Source of the DNA: Planctomycetota bacterium | GTDB lineage: Bacteria > Planctomycetota > GCA-002687715 > DRQF01 | DNA: 64,000 nt | NCBI GenBank assembly: GCA_020639295.1 | Contig: JACKGY010000004.1 | Coordinates: 248,001-312,000 of the forward strand | Direction: 5' to 3' | Shown here: piece by piece, positions 45,038-52,163 of the stretch | Position numbering within the stretch: position 1 is the stretch's first letter | How the letters are laid out: each line of letters begins with the position of its first letter | Notes under the pieces: model-generated | What the model saw: only the letters and a program-made list of their open reading frames with translations | Told to the model about the DNA's origin: nothing | Databases searched by the model: none | Position numbers and translations under genes: made by a program

Positions 45038-46558
45038 TCAGGGATGGATGAGGTCGACCGCGTGGGTGGCCGCGTACCAGCCGTTCACGGCGTCACTCGA
45101 CAGGGCGAAGGCCTGGAGCCGATAGGTCTGGCCCGAGAAGCCCGCGGGCACGGTGCCGACCGGCGGGTAGTAGTGGATGGCGTGGACCGTGGCCGAGACC
45201 AGGAGGTCCGCGTTCGCGAGATTCAGATGGATCGCCGGCTGTCCGGCCGGCAGGATCGGCGAGCCGCCGGTCGGGAAGAGTTCGCCGTAGAGCCAGACCC
45301 AGCCGCCGCCCGTGACCCCCAGGAACTCCAGCTCGACCTGATCGCCCGGCAGGACGGTGCCGCCGGGGCCGTTGATCCGGTCACCGTTGACGTAGGTGTC
45401 GAAGTTCCAGAGGTCCGCCGTGCCCGCCAGGGGGAAAGGCCCGGAATCGAACTCGTCGGCGCCGATGTCGTCGTAGCGGCCGATCAGCCGGTCGTCGCCG
45501 TCGAAGTCCTTCGCGCCCATGGTTTGGTAGCCGACGAATCCGGCGTCGATCATCGGCGAGCCCGGCTGGAGATGGAGATCGCCGGCCGCCGGGTCGACGA
45601 AGAGAGGGTCGAGGTCGACGTTCTCGTTGCCGGTACCGCTCGTGCCACCCTTGACGTCGCAGTGGTAGAGGTTGGCGTTCGCGGGAACGGTGGCCGTCGG
45701 ATCGCTCGACCAGATGATCGAGCTGGTGACGCTGATGTAGGCCGGGGTGCTGCCGATGCACGCATCATGGAAGCTGCAGCTCGACACGTAGAACTGGCCG
45801 GGAATCGTGGTCCACGGACCACAGGCGCGCGTGAAGCTGGAGCCGGTGCAGGCCACCAGGCTGGCGTGGCTGTCGCCGAAGAGCCAGAAGGAATCCCGCG
45901 CGCGGCAGTTCACCACCTCGAGTACGCCGACCTTGACGTCGGTCGGCGGGTAGATCGGGAAGTAGGGGTCGACGGACGGGTAGACGTTGTCGTGGAAGTC
46001 GCAGTCGACGAGGCGGAGCCAACCCAGGCCGGCGTTCGGGTAGGTGCCGCCGGTCTCGTGCCGCCAGAGCATGCCGCTGAACTCGCAGCCCTCGAAGCTG
46101 AGGTGGGGGATCGTTCCGAAGATGAGGGCATCGCCGTTGATGAAGGCGCAGTCGCGCAGGACCCCGAAGGGGTTGGCCATGACCGTGTAGAAGACCAGTC
46201 CGGGCGCCGCCTCGAAGCTGAAACCCTCGATCCGGCCGTAGTTGTTGCCGAAGACGACCCAGAGGCTCGCCGGGCTTTGCGCCGTGGACAGGATCCGCGT
46301 CTGCTGGCGGCCCTGCGTGCTCCGGAGCTCGATGTCCTTCTGGTCGAGCGACAGGTTCTCGGAGTAGATGCCCGGCTCGACCAGCACCTCGTCACCAGCC
46401 GCCGCGGCGTCGATGCCGGCCTGGATGCTGGTGAAGGGCGCAGCCTGGCTGCCATCGCTGATTCCGACGAAGCTCCCGTCGACCCAGATCGTGGTCTGGG
46501 CCGAAGCCGCGGCCGCCAACATCCCGATGCCAAGTACGAACAGCATGATCCGTGTCAT
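45038..46558 (-). CDS. Exported right-handed beta-helix protein
   Basis: A 506-residue protein with signal peptide (MTRIMLFVLGIGMLAAAASAQ). SFVGISDGSQAAPFTSIQAG with AAAGDEVLVEPGIYSENL is the classic opening of pectate-lyase-like parallel beta-helix proteins. Cys-containing rungs such as FEGCEFSG and VDCDFHDN follow, then DVDLDPLFVDPAAGDLHLQPGSPMIDAG and DIGADEF, the usual C-terminal cap. The last 120 residues (from LAGTADLWNFDTY) form a beta domain reminiscent of that ending the FG-GAP proteins, closing with AATHAVDLIHP. Probably surface or secreted; no enzyme residues can be assigned. Confidence 0.8.
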   Translation of the reverse strand: MTRIMLFVLGIGMLAAAASAQTTIWVDGSFVGISDGSQAAPFTSIQAGIDAAAAGDEVLVEPGIYSENLSLDQKDIELRSTQGRQQTRILSTAQSPASLWVVFGNNYGRIEGFSFEAAPGLVFYTVMANPFGVLRDCAFINGDALIFGTIPHLSFEGCEFSGMLWRHETGGTYPNAGLGWLRLVDCDFHDNVYPSVDPYFPIYPPTDVKVGVLEVVNCRARDSFWLFGDSHASLVACTGSSFTRACGPWTTIPGQFYVSSCSFHDACIGSTPAYISVTSSIIWSSDPTATVPANANLYHCDVKGGTSGTGNENVDLDPLFVDPAAGDLHLQPGSPMIDAGFVGYQTMGAKDFDGDDRLIGRYDDIGADEFDSGPFPLAGTADLWNFDTYVNGDRINGPGGTVLPGDQVELEFLGVTGGGWVWLYGELFPTGGSPILPAGQPAIHLNLANADLLVSATVHAIHYYPPVGTVPAGFSGQTYRLQAFALSSDAVNGWYAATHAVDLIHP

Positions 46559-46809
46559 CGCCAGTCCTCTCCTTGCCTGAACAAAGGACGGGGGCCGATC
46601 GCTCCCGCGACCGACCCCCTTGCCGATTCGACTCGATCCGAGCTCCCCGGCACGGTCTCGTCGTCGAGTTTCGTCGAGGGCCTCGCGGCCCTCGGGCGAG
46701 CCCTCTTCACGGCTCGGCCCCTTTCCCATGCCACTCATCGGGTGAAGATGCAGACGACTTGAGTGACGGGCGCATTTTCATGCGCTCCGCCGCGAGCCTG
46801 GTCCCTTCG

Positions 46810-46843
46810 AAAAAGAACCGCGGCCGGATGTCCGGCCGCGGTT
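46810..46843 (-). terminator. Strong Rho-independent terminator of the short peptide gene
   Basis: On the minus strand a perfect 13-bp stem (AACCGCGGCCGGA / TCCGGCCGCGGTT, 2-base loop) is followed by C and TTTTT. It lies 50 bases after the stop at 46893. A 14-base perfect palindrome CGCCCCAAGGGGCG-type (46851-46864) sits just before it. Confidence 0.8.
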
Positions 46844-46892
46844 GGGGTCACGCCCCAAGGGGCGAGATGACTGCCTGAAGTCGTTCGGGTGT

Positions 46893-47033
46893 CTACGAAC
46901 TGGAGTTGTTGCAGTTACACGGGGCTAATCGGGTCACTCCACATTCAGCCGTAGTTCCCGTCTTCCTCCGGGCGTCCTCCTTCTCGTCGCCCCCTTCAAT
47001 TCCCGCCTCCTTCTCGGCAGAAGGCGTGGGCAC
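46893..47033 (-). CDS. Short peptide gene, candidate RiPP-like precursor
   Basis: A 46-residue ORF from a GTG at 47033, with GAGG 5 bases upstream, ending at TAG (46893) and followed by a strong T-tailed terminator. The peptide has a charged leader-like half (MPTPSAEKEAGIEGGDEKED, net acidic) and a short C-terminal tail with three cysteines (Cys31, 39, 41) ending APCNCNNSSS. Acidic leader, Cys/Asn/Ser core and autonomous transcription unit fit a ribosomally made, modified peptide precursor. No modification enzyme or exporter is within the window, so this is an inference. It could also be a metal-binding peptide or a chance frame. Confidence 0.5.
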   Translation of the reverse strand: MPTPSAEKEAGIEGGDEKEDARRKTGTTAECGVTRLAPCNCNNSSS

Positions 47034-47609
47034 TTGATCCTCGTGTCGAAGAAATCCGTCAGGTCATGGCCTGCGCGCCGCGGTTCGAGTCCGCGGGCTC
47101 CCGCGCGGCAGCGATGGGGCGCGGGTGATCGTGACGGAGCCCGTCACGAGCAGGCGCTCGGCCGTTCTCGACGGCGAATCTCGAAGCGTCGTCCCGACCC
47201 GGTCTGGCCGGCATCCTGGTCGCGGTCGTCGGTCCGCGCCGGCCCTCCGGCGCGCGTCCATCGGCACGGTCAGGGCTGCACCGTCTTGTGGAGTGCGTGC
47301 GGCGTCGCGCCTCAGGATCTCGGCATCGGTTGGGGCAGAGGCTCCCCAGGACCTGCCCTCGTCACCCTTGTTCGCGGCATCGTGACCGCCGATCCGACGA
47401 TCGCCCGGCCGAGCGCGCCCCGTCGCTCCGGCCCCTCCGCCAGCTGCAGGGACTCCCCTTCGCGCGACGCGGGCCGGGTCCGAGACCCGCCGAGTCAGGC
47501 GTTCCGATTCGAGACCGTCCCTCGCGCGGGGTGACGCGGATTGCGGCTGCCGATCGATCTGGATGGCGGCTGCCCTTCGGGCCATGCCGTCCTCATTCTG
47601 GCTCGAGGA
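47034..47609. other. Gap without a supported protein gene
   Basis: Several open frames exist on both strands but none has a ribosome binding site or protein-like content. A perfect 9-bp inverted repeat (TCGTGACGG / CCGTCACGA, loop AGC) at 47129-47149 lies about 100 bases upstream of the short peptide gene and could be an operator or attenuator. Confidence 0.35.
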
Positions 47610-47637
47610 TTGACAGGGCGATCGATCCCCGTAGCTT
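47610..47637 (+). promoter_or_regulatory. Promoter of cassette 1
   Basis: TTGACA and TAGCTT with a 16-base spacer, 61 bases before the ATG at 47699. The same TTGACA-N16-TAGCTTCG arrangement precedes cassette 2 at 48728, at nearly the same distance, which supports function. Confidence 0.6.
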
Positions 47638-47698
47638 CGTAGTTTGACGAGGAGCCCCCGCTTGCCGTTGGCGGCTCGCCGGTAGTCGAGAGAAGCTC

Positions 47699-47986
47699 AT
47701 GAGCCCAGAACCCGCCCAGCGTTTCCGTTGCGAGACCTACCTGATGGCCTTCGCCGCCGGGGCCCGCGACGGCTTCGTGCGCGAGCACGTCGACAACTGT
47801 TACTTCTGCCACGACATCGTCCACGGCGGGACCGAGGAGTTTCCGCTCAGCTTCGACCAGGAGGTGGCCGAGGTGAAGGCCGCCCGGCGCCGTCAGTCCC
47901 GACGCCGCTTCCTGAAGCTCACCGCCGCCGGCCTCGCCGGCATCGCCCTCATCGGCGGCGGCGGCCTCGTGGCGTCGAAGTACGTG
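47699..47986 (+). repeat. 288-bp near-identical direct repeat, copy 1
   Basis: Encodes the first 96 codons of the cassette 1 protein. It matches 48817-49104 at 287 of 288 positions (C at 47968 against G at 49086). Identity begins at the ATG and stops abruptly at the end of the membrane segment. Confidence 0.97.
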
Positions 47987-48340
47987 GTCAATCGCCGCAC
48001 GGAGAAGCTGCAACTTCGCCGATTCAATCGCCTCGATCAGATCTTTGCCAATCAAGGTCGGCCCGGGATCGAGCGGTACATGCTCGAGGCGGGCGCCTAT
48101 GAGCGTGGCCAGCTCTGTTTGTGGATTGGTGATCGCCAGTACTCGGCGCTTGTTGATCTCTTGATCGAGAATCTCGGCAGTTCGGACCTTGGGCTTCGTA
48201 GTGTCGCCACGAGTCAGTTGGCCCTGTTCCCACCAGCGACGCTCTCGGCGTTCAAGTCGCACCTGTCAATGTGCCTGGCCGCTGAGATCGACGCCGATCA
48301 GGTCGAGCACCTCAGCGCGCTCATCGATTCGATTCCCTGA
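47699..48340 (+). CDS. ZAS-like membrane protein, cassette 1
   Basis: A 213-residue protein. The N-terminal cytosolic part has REHVDNCYFCHDIV, an H-x3-C-x2-C arrangement as in zinc-binding anti-sigma (ZAS) domains. A basic stretch (RRRQSRRRFLK) and one membrane segment (TAAGLAGIALIGGGGLVASK, about 77-96) follow, then a 115-residue outer domain with helical, HEAT-like character (RLDQIFANQGRPGIERYM, ALVDLLIENLGSSDL). The architecture suggests a membrane sensor or anti-sigma-like regulator, but no sigma-factor gene is near. The first 288 bases are almost identical to those of the gene at 48817. A small gene follows 2 bases later. Confidence 0.75.
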   Translation: MSPEPAQRFRCETYLMAFAAGARDGFVREHVDNCYFCHDIVHGGTEEFPLSFDQEVAEVKAARRRQSRRRFLKLTAAGLAGIALIGGGGLVASKYVVNRRTEKLQLRRFNRLDQIFANQGRPGIERYMLEAGAYERGQLCLWIGDRQYSALVDLLIENLGSSDLGLRSVATSQLALFPPATLSAFKSHLSMCLAAEIDADQVEHLSALIDSIP

Positions 48341-48342
48341 GA

Positions 48343-48594
48343 ATGATAACCATCAACGCGACTGGAAAGCCGAAAGCCGGCGGGCAGTTCTGTGTGACTG
48401 TCGAGGGCTACATTGGCGATCTGGATGTCGTCGTTGAAGCGGGCTCCATGGCGCTTCCAAAGACCATCAGCTACAGCGGTGGTGTCGCGACCGTCTGTTT
48501 CTCGCTGCCTGACAAGGCTGTTGGCAAGCTCCTGACGGTCTCGGTCTCGGACGCGAAGAACAGAGAGCAGAGTTGGAGTCGATGGATCAAATAG
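48343..48594 (+). CDS. Small beta-sandwich-like protein, cassette 1
   Basis: An 83-residue protein starting 2 bases after the preceding stop, so probably translationally coupled. It begins MITINATGKPKAGGQFCVTV and alternates short beta-like strands (VATVCFSLP, LLTVSVSDAKN), suggesting a single Ig-like domain. No signal peptide or membrane segment. Its counterpart in cassette 2 shares KPKAGG-FC and VSDxK motifs. Function unknown; likely partner of the ZAS-like membrane protein. Confidence 0.7.
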   Translation: MITINATGKPKAGGQFCVTVEGYIGDLDVVVEAGSMALPKTISYSGGVATVCFSLPDKAVGKLLTVSVSDAKNREQSWSRWIK

Positions 48595-48710
48595 GGCGCC
48601 TGCAGACATCTGCTCCGCTCTATCGAACCCGAGGCTCATGGTTGGCGCGATCGATGGGCCTCCTGATTAAGGCGATGGGCGGGACTTTGGGTCAGTTCGT
48701 CGCCAAGTGA
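48582..48710 (+). CDS. Possible 42-residue ORF overlapping the end of cassette 1
   Basis: An ATG at 48582 with GGAG 3-4 bases upstream opens 42 codons, overlapping the small beta-protein gene by 13 bases. The C-terminal half (SMGLLIKAMGGTLGQFVAK) is amphipathic and hydrophobic. A weaker 34-codon frame lies at the equivalent place in cassette 2. Possibly a third, peptide member of the cassette, or a chance frame. Confidence 0.3.
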   Translation: MDQIGRLQTSAPLYRTRGSWLARSMGLLIKAMGGTLGQFVAK

Positions 48711-48727
48711 ACTTCCCCACTTCCTCG

Positions 48728-48755
48728 TTGACAGGCGCCCCGGTATCCGTAGCTT
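48728..48755 (+). promoter_or_regulatory. Promoter of cassette 2
   Basis: TTGACA and TAGCTT with a 16-base spacer, 61 bases before the ATG at 48817, mirroring cassette 1. Confidence 0.6.
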
Positions 48756-48816
48756 CGATCGGTGACGTTGCGTTCCCGCGCCGGGGAGCGCCGGCAGGCC
48801 GTTTCGAGATCGCCTG

Positions 48817-49104
48817 ATGAGCCCAGAACCCGCCCAGCGTTTCCGTTGCGAGACCTACCTGATGGCCTTCGCCGCCGGGGCCCGCGACGGCTTCGTGCGC
48901 GAGCACGTCGACAACTGTTACTTCTGCCACGACATCGTCCACGGCGGGACCGAGGAGTTTCCGCTCAGCTTCGACCAGGAGGTGGCCGAGGTGAAGGCCG
49001 CCCGGCGCCGTCAGTCCCGACGCCGCTTCCTGAAGCTCACCGCCGCCGGCCTCGCCGGCATCGCCCTCATCGGCGGCGGCGGCCTGGTGGCGTCGAAGTA
49101 CGTG
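48817..49104 (+). repeat. 288-bp near-identical direct repeat, copy 2
   Basis: Second copy of the repeat at 47699-47986, 1,118 bases downstream, in the same orientation and reading frame, with one substitution (silent or nearly so: CTC/CTG for Leu). Confidence 0.97.
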
Positions 49105-49455
49105 TTCCACCCGACTCAGGTCATCGAGCACAAGCGCCAGAAGAGGCTCGACAAGATCTTCTCGACGAAGGGCAAGCCCGGCATCGTCGCCTACTTGGAC
49201 ACCGCCTCGGTCACGGAGCGGATGGATGTACACACCTGGATCTCCGAGCGCGGTCACACCGCGCTTCTCGACCTGACGGTTCACGATCTCGGTCATGAGG
49301 ACGAATCGGTCAGGACGAGGGTCGTATCGGCACTTCGGTCGTTTGCGCCAGCGCAGCTGGCTCCCTGGAAGACCTCGATCACGGCTGCCGCGAAGTCCGA
49401 GCCCGAAGATGCTCTCGTTCACGCCTTGTTGGAACTCGTGGCCACGATTCCCTGA
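48817..49455 (+). CDS. ZAS-like membrane protein, cassette 2
   Basis: A 212-residue paralogue of the gene at 47699. Residues 1-96 are the same, including H-x3-C-x2-C and the membrane segment. The outer domain is homologous but strongly diverged (KRLDKIFSTKGKPGIVAYLD against the equivalent NRLDQIFANQGRPGIERYML). The ending LLELVATIP parallels SALIDSIP. This pattern suggests gene conversion or recent domain exchange at the 5' half with selection for difference in the exposed half. A small beta-protein gene follows 3 bases later. Confidence 0.75.
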   Translation: MSPEPAQRFRCETYLMAFAAGARDGFVREHVDNCYFCHDIVHGGTEEFPLSFDQEVAEVKAARRRQSRRRFLKLTAAGLAGIALIGGGGLVASKYVFHPTQVIEHKRQKRLDKIFSTKGKPGIVAYLDTASVTERMDVHTWISERGHTALLDLTVHDLGHEDESVRTRVVSALRSFAPAQLAPWKTSITAAAKSEPEDALVHALLELVATIP

Positions 49456-49458
49456 ACC

Positions 49459-49713
49459 ATGATCGTGATCACCTCGTCATCGAAGCCGAAGGCCGGTGGC
49501 ATCTTCTGTGCCGAGGTGGCCGGCTTTCAGGGTAATCTCACCGCCCGCGCGACGGTCGATGGGGTCGAGGTGCCCGTCCGGCTGCACGTGGAGAAGGGCG
49601 TCGCCGAGGTATGCGTCCGTCTCGATGACTCGACGATCGGCAAGGAGCTGATCATCCGCGTTTCGGACTCCAAGGGAAACGACGCGGCCTTCTCGCGGTT
49701 GATCCGCAAGTGA
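49459..49713 (+). CDS. Small beta-sandwich-like protein, cassette 2
   Basis: An 84-residue counterpart of the protein at 48343, starting MIVITSSSKPKAGGIFCAEV with VAEVCVRLDDSTIGKELIIR and VSDSKGND. It keeps the KPKAGG-FC opening and the beta-strand pattern while most other residues differ. Coupled to the ZAS-like gene by a 3-base gap. Unknown function. Confidence 0.7.
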   Translation: MIVITSSSKPKAGGIFCAEVAGFQGNLTARATVDGVEVPVRLHVEKGVAEVCVRLDDSTIGKELIIRVSDSKGNDAAFSRLIRK

Positions 49714-49814
49714 TCGGATCCTGGGCTTTCGACCGCCTCCGCGACTTCCGAGTCGTCACGTTTGGTCGCCCTGTCGGCGGACCGATTCTCCGCCAGCCTT
49801 CAGGGCCTCGGTAG
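49710..49814 (+). CDS. Possible 34-residue ORF after cassette 2
   Basis: A GTG overlapping the stop of the small beta-protein gene (GTGA) opens 34 codons (MIGSWAFDRLRDFRVVTFGR at the start). It sits where cassette 1 has its 42-codon frame, but the sequences are not clearly alike and no separate ribosome binding site is present. Confidence 0.2.
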   Translation: MIGSWAFDRLRDFRVVTFGRPVGGPILRQPSGPR

Positions 49815-49850
49815 GTCCCGAATCGCGGCGCACTCCCCCCCACGCCGGCC

Positions 49851-50351
49851 TCAGTCCTTCAGGGGTAGTTTCGGCAGATCGACCTCGATCACCACGGGCT
49901 TCACCTGGCCGAGTTCGGACCAGGAGCCGAGGTTCTCGTAGGCGAAGGTGACGATGCCGCAGGTGGGGATGTTCTCGATCTCGGCGCCGAGGGCCAGGGC
50001 CAGCGAGGTCATGCCCGGGTTGTGGCCCACGACCGCGAGGTCGGTGATCCGGTCGTCCTGACCGGTGATCATGGCCAGCACGTCCTCGGCCGAGGCGAGG
50101 TAGAGGGCGGGTTCGACCTGGAGGCGGCCGGCGTCTTCCTTCAGCTCGGCCCGGATCAGCTCGATCGTCTCCTGGGCGCGGCAGGCGTCGCTGGCCAGGG
50201 TGAGCTCGAAGGAGAGACCCCGACGCTTCAGCCTGCGGCCCATCTCCGGGGCGTCGCGGCGGCCCCGGTCGTTCAGGCTCCGGTCGCGATCACCCCTGGC
50301 CGCGTTGGACCAGTCGGACTTGGCGTGGCGAATGAGGCTGAGCCTTCTCAT
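49851..50351 (-). CDS. sixA: SixA-type phosphohistidine phosphatase
   Basis: A 166-residue histidine phosphatase of the phosphoglycerate-mutase fold. LIRHAKSDW provides the RH motif with the catalytic His; VVGHNPGM provides the second His; SDACRAQETIEL and LNDRGRRDAPEMGRRL fit SixA. SixA removes phosphate from HPt or PTS phosphohistidines. It is divergent from gltX. Confidence 0.9.
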   Translation of the reverse strand: MRRLSLIRHAKSDWSNAARGDRDRSLNDRGRRDAPEMGRRLKRRGLSFELTLASDACRAQETIELIRAELKEDAGRLQVEPALYLASAEDVLAMITGQDDRITDLAVVGHNPGMTSLALALGAEIENIPTCGIVTFAYENLGSWSELGQVKPVVIEVDLPKLPLKD

Positions 50352-50446
50352 GCCGGCATCATGCCCAATCCAGGGGCCGACGTCATCACTGGGGCCGTCC
50401 GGATCGCCCCGTTAGAATCCCGCGCCCTCGGAGGAGTTTCCTGATC

Positions 50447-51913
50447 ATGAGCGATCCCATCCGGCTGCGCTTCGCGCCCAGCCCCACCGGCTACCTGCAC
50501 ATCGGCGGCGCCCGCACGGCGCTCTTCAACTGGCTCTATGCGCGTAAGCACGGTGGTGTCTTCGTCCTGCGCATGGAGGACACCGACGAGGAACGCAACA
50601 CCGACGCCGCCCGCCAGACCATCTTCCGCGGCCTCGACTGGCTCGGCTTCAGCCCGGACGAGGGCCCGGAGCAGGGCGGTCCCTACGGCCCCTATTCCCA
50701 GAGCGAGCGCCAGGATCTCTACGTCGAGTGGGGCCGCAAGCTGATCGAGACCGGGGGCGTCTACCCCTGTTTCTGCAGCCGGGAACGCCTCGCCGAGCTG
50801 CGCGAGAGCCAGCTCCAGAACCGGGAGACCCTGCGTTACGACCGGGCCTGCCGGGCGCTCGACCCCACCGAAGTCCGCCGCCGCATCGACGCCGGCGACG
50901 AGCACACCTGGCGGCTCAAGGTGCCCGAGGAGGGGTCCTGGGCCATCCAGGATCTCATCCGCGGCGAGGTCCGGGTCGAGGCCAAGGACATCGAGGACAT
51001 CATCCTCATCCGCGCGAGCGGCATCCCGGTCTACAACTTCGCCGTGGTCATCGACGACCACCTGATGAAGATCAGCCACGTCGTTCGTGGCGAGGACCAC
51101 CTCACCAACACCTTCAAGCAGGTGCTGATCTACGAGGCCTTCGGCTGGTCGACCCCGACCTTCGCCCACCTGCCGCTCATCCTCGGGCCGACCGGCGAGG
51201 GCAAGCTGTCCAAGCGCAAGCATCCCGAAGCCGCGCTCGAGCTCTACCAGGACAAGGGCTACCCGGTCGAGGGTCTGGTCAACTGGCTGGCGCTGGTCGG
51301 CTGGTCCTTCGACGACAAGACCGAGATCATGTCCCGCGAGGAGCTGATCGAGCGCTTCTCGCTCGAACGCGTCAACTCCTCGGGCGCGCGCCTGCCGATG
51401 GAGAAGCTCGACTGGATCTGCGGCGACTACATCCGGCGCATGGAGGTCGAGCAGGTCGCCCGGGAGATCGAGCCCTTCCTGGTCAAGAAGGGCTGGGTCG
51501 CGGCCGAGCCCTCGGACGAGGAGCGCGCGCGCATCCGGCTCGTCGCCGCCGCCGAGAAGGACCGGCTGCGCTTCTTCCAGCAGATCGAGGAACTCTCGGC
51601 CTGGGTCTTCGAGGCCGAGGGCGAATTCGAAGCCAAGGCCCTCAAGAACCTGCAGAAGGAAGGCGCGATCGACCTGCTCCGCGACTACCTGCCGACCTTC
51701 CTCGCCGGCGACTTCGACGACCCCGCGGCGATGGAGGAGAAGGCCCGCGCCTTCGCCGACGCCCAGGGCGCCGGCTTCGGCAAACTCGTGCATCCGCTGC
51801 GCGCGGCGCTCACCCGCAAGACCACCGGTCCGGGCCTCTTCGATTGCGCCCGCATCCTCGGTCGCGAGGAGTCCAAGCGTCGGGTGGAGAAGGCCTTGCA
51901 GCTCGGATCCTGA
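50447..51913 (+). CDS. gltX: Glutamyl-tRNA synthetase
   Basis: A 488-residue class I synthetase charging tRNA-Glu. The HIGH signature is FAPSPTGYLHIGGARTALFN; the KMSKS equivalent is GKLSKRKHPEA. CFCSRERLAELR and the anticodon-binding helical domain (residues 330-488) are as expected. GGAGGAG precedes the ATG, and TAGAAT at 50413 may be the -10. A tRNA-Glu gene lies 74 bases downstream on the same strand. Confidence 0.96.
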   Translation: MSDPIRLRFAPSPTGYLHIGGARTALFNWLYARKHGGVFVLRMEDTDEERNTDAARQTIFRGLDWLGFSPDEGPEQGGPYGPYSQSERQDLYVEWGRKLIETGGVYPCFCSRERLAELRESQLQNRETLRYDRACRALDPTEVRRRIDAGDEHTWRLKVPEEGSWAIQDLIRGEVRVEAKDIEDIILIRASGIPVYNFAVVIDDHLMKISHVVRGEDHLTNTFKQVLIYEAFGWSTPTFAHLPLILGPTGEGKLSKRKHPEAALELYQDKGYPVEGLVNWLALVGWSFDDKTEIMSREELIERFSLERVNSSGARLPMEKLDWICGDYIRRMEVEQVAREIEPFLVKKGWVAAEPSDEERARIRLVAAAEKDRLRFFQQIEELSAWVFEAEGEFEAKALKNLQKEGAIDLLRDYLPTFLAGDFDDPAAMEEKARAFADAQGAGFGKLVHPLRAALTRKTTGPGLFDCARILGREESKRRVEKALQLGS

Positions 51914-51941
51914 ACGAACTGGGGGCCCTCGTGAAAAGCCC

Positions 51942-51970
51942 TTGAAGGCCCCCGCCGCGGCTTCTAATAT
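51942..51970 (+). promoter_or_regulatory. Promoter of tRNA-Glu
   Basis: TTGAAG and TAATAT are separated by 17 bases, 16 bases before the tRNA. The -35 overlaps a GC hairpin (GGGGGCC/GGCCCCC, 51931-51953) that may end the gltX transcript. Confidence 0.65.
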
Positions 51971-51986
51971 CCGCCTCCAAGACCAA

Positions 51987-52061
51987 GGCCCCGTCGTCTA
52001 GCCAGGTCCAGGACACAAGGTTCTCATCCTTGGAACAGGGGTTCAAATCCCCTCGGGGTCA
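51987..52061 (+). tRNA. tRNA-Glu (anticodon CTC)
   Basis: A 75-nt cloverleaf: acceptor GGCCCCG pairs with CGGGGTC (one G-T), discriminator A, no encoded CCA. Anticodon stem CAAGG/CCTTG carries loop TTCTCAT, giving anticodon CTC (reads GAG, Glu). T-arm is AGGGG TTCAAAT CCCCT. The TCGTCTAG-type 5' region is typical of tRNA-Glu. Confidence 0.95.
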
Positions 52062-52065
52062 CTCT

Positions 52066-52100
52066 GAAAGCCGCAGCAATCGCTGCGGCTTTCGTCGTTT
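52066..52100 (+). terminator. Terminator of tRNA-Glu
   Basis: A perfect 12-bp stem (GAAAGCCGCAGC / GCTGCGGCTTTC) with a 4-base loop is followed by GTCGTTT, 5 bases after the tRNA. Confidence 0.8.
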
Positions 52101-52163
52101 GGGGGCCGGGCGATCGGCTCCGTGGAGGGTGTTGATGGTGGCGCGTGTCGCTCGATTCGATGG

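Noticed and set aside
46893..47033. tmRNA, RNase P RNA or SRP RNA ending at the strong terminator
   Set aside because: None of the conserved cores of these RNAs could be found on the minus strand between 46843 and 47110.
47079..47095. T-arm-like CGCGG TTCGAGT CCGCG, possible tRNA or tmRNA end
   Set aside because: No acceptor partner or anticodon arm lies upstream, and no tag-peptide reading frame or CCA end is present.
47699..49104. Insertion-sequence origin of the 288-bp repeats
   Set aside because: Copies are in frame within genes, have no terminal inverted repeats or target duplications and carry no transposase.
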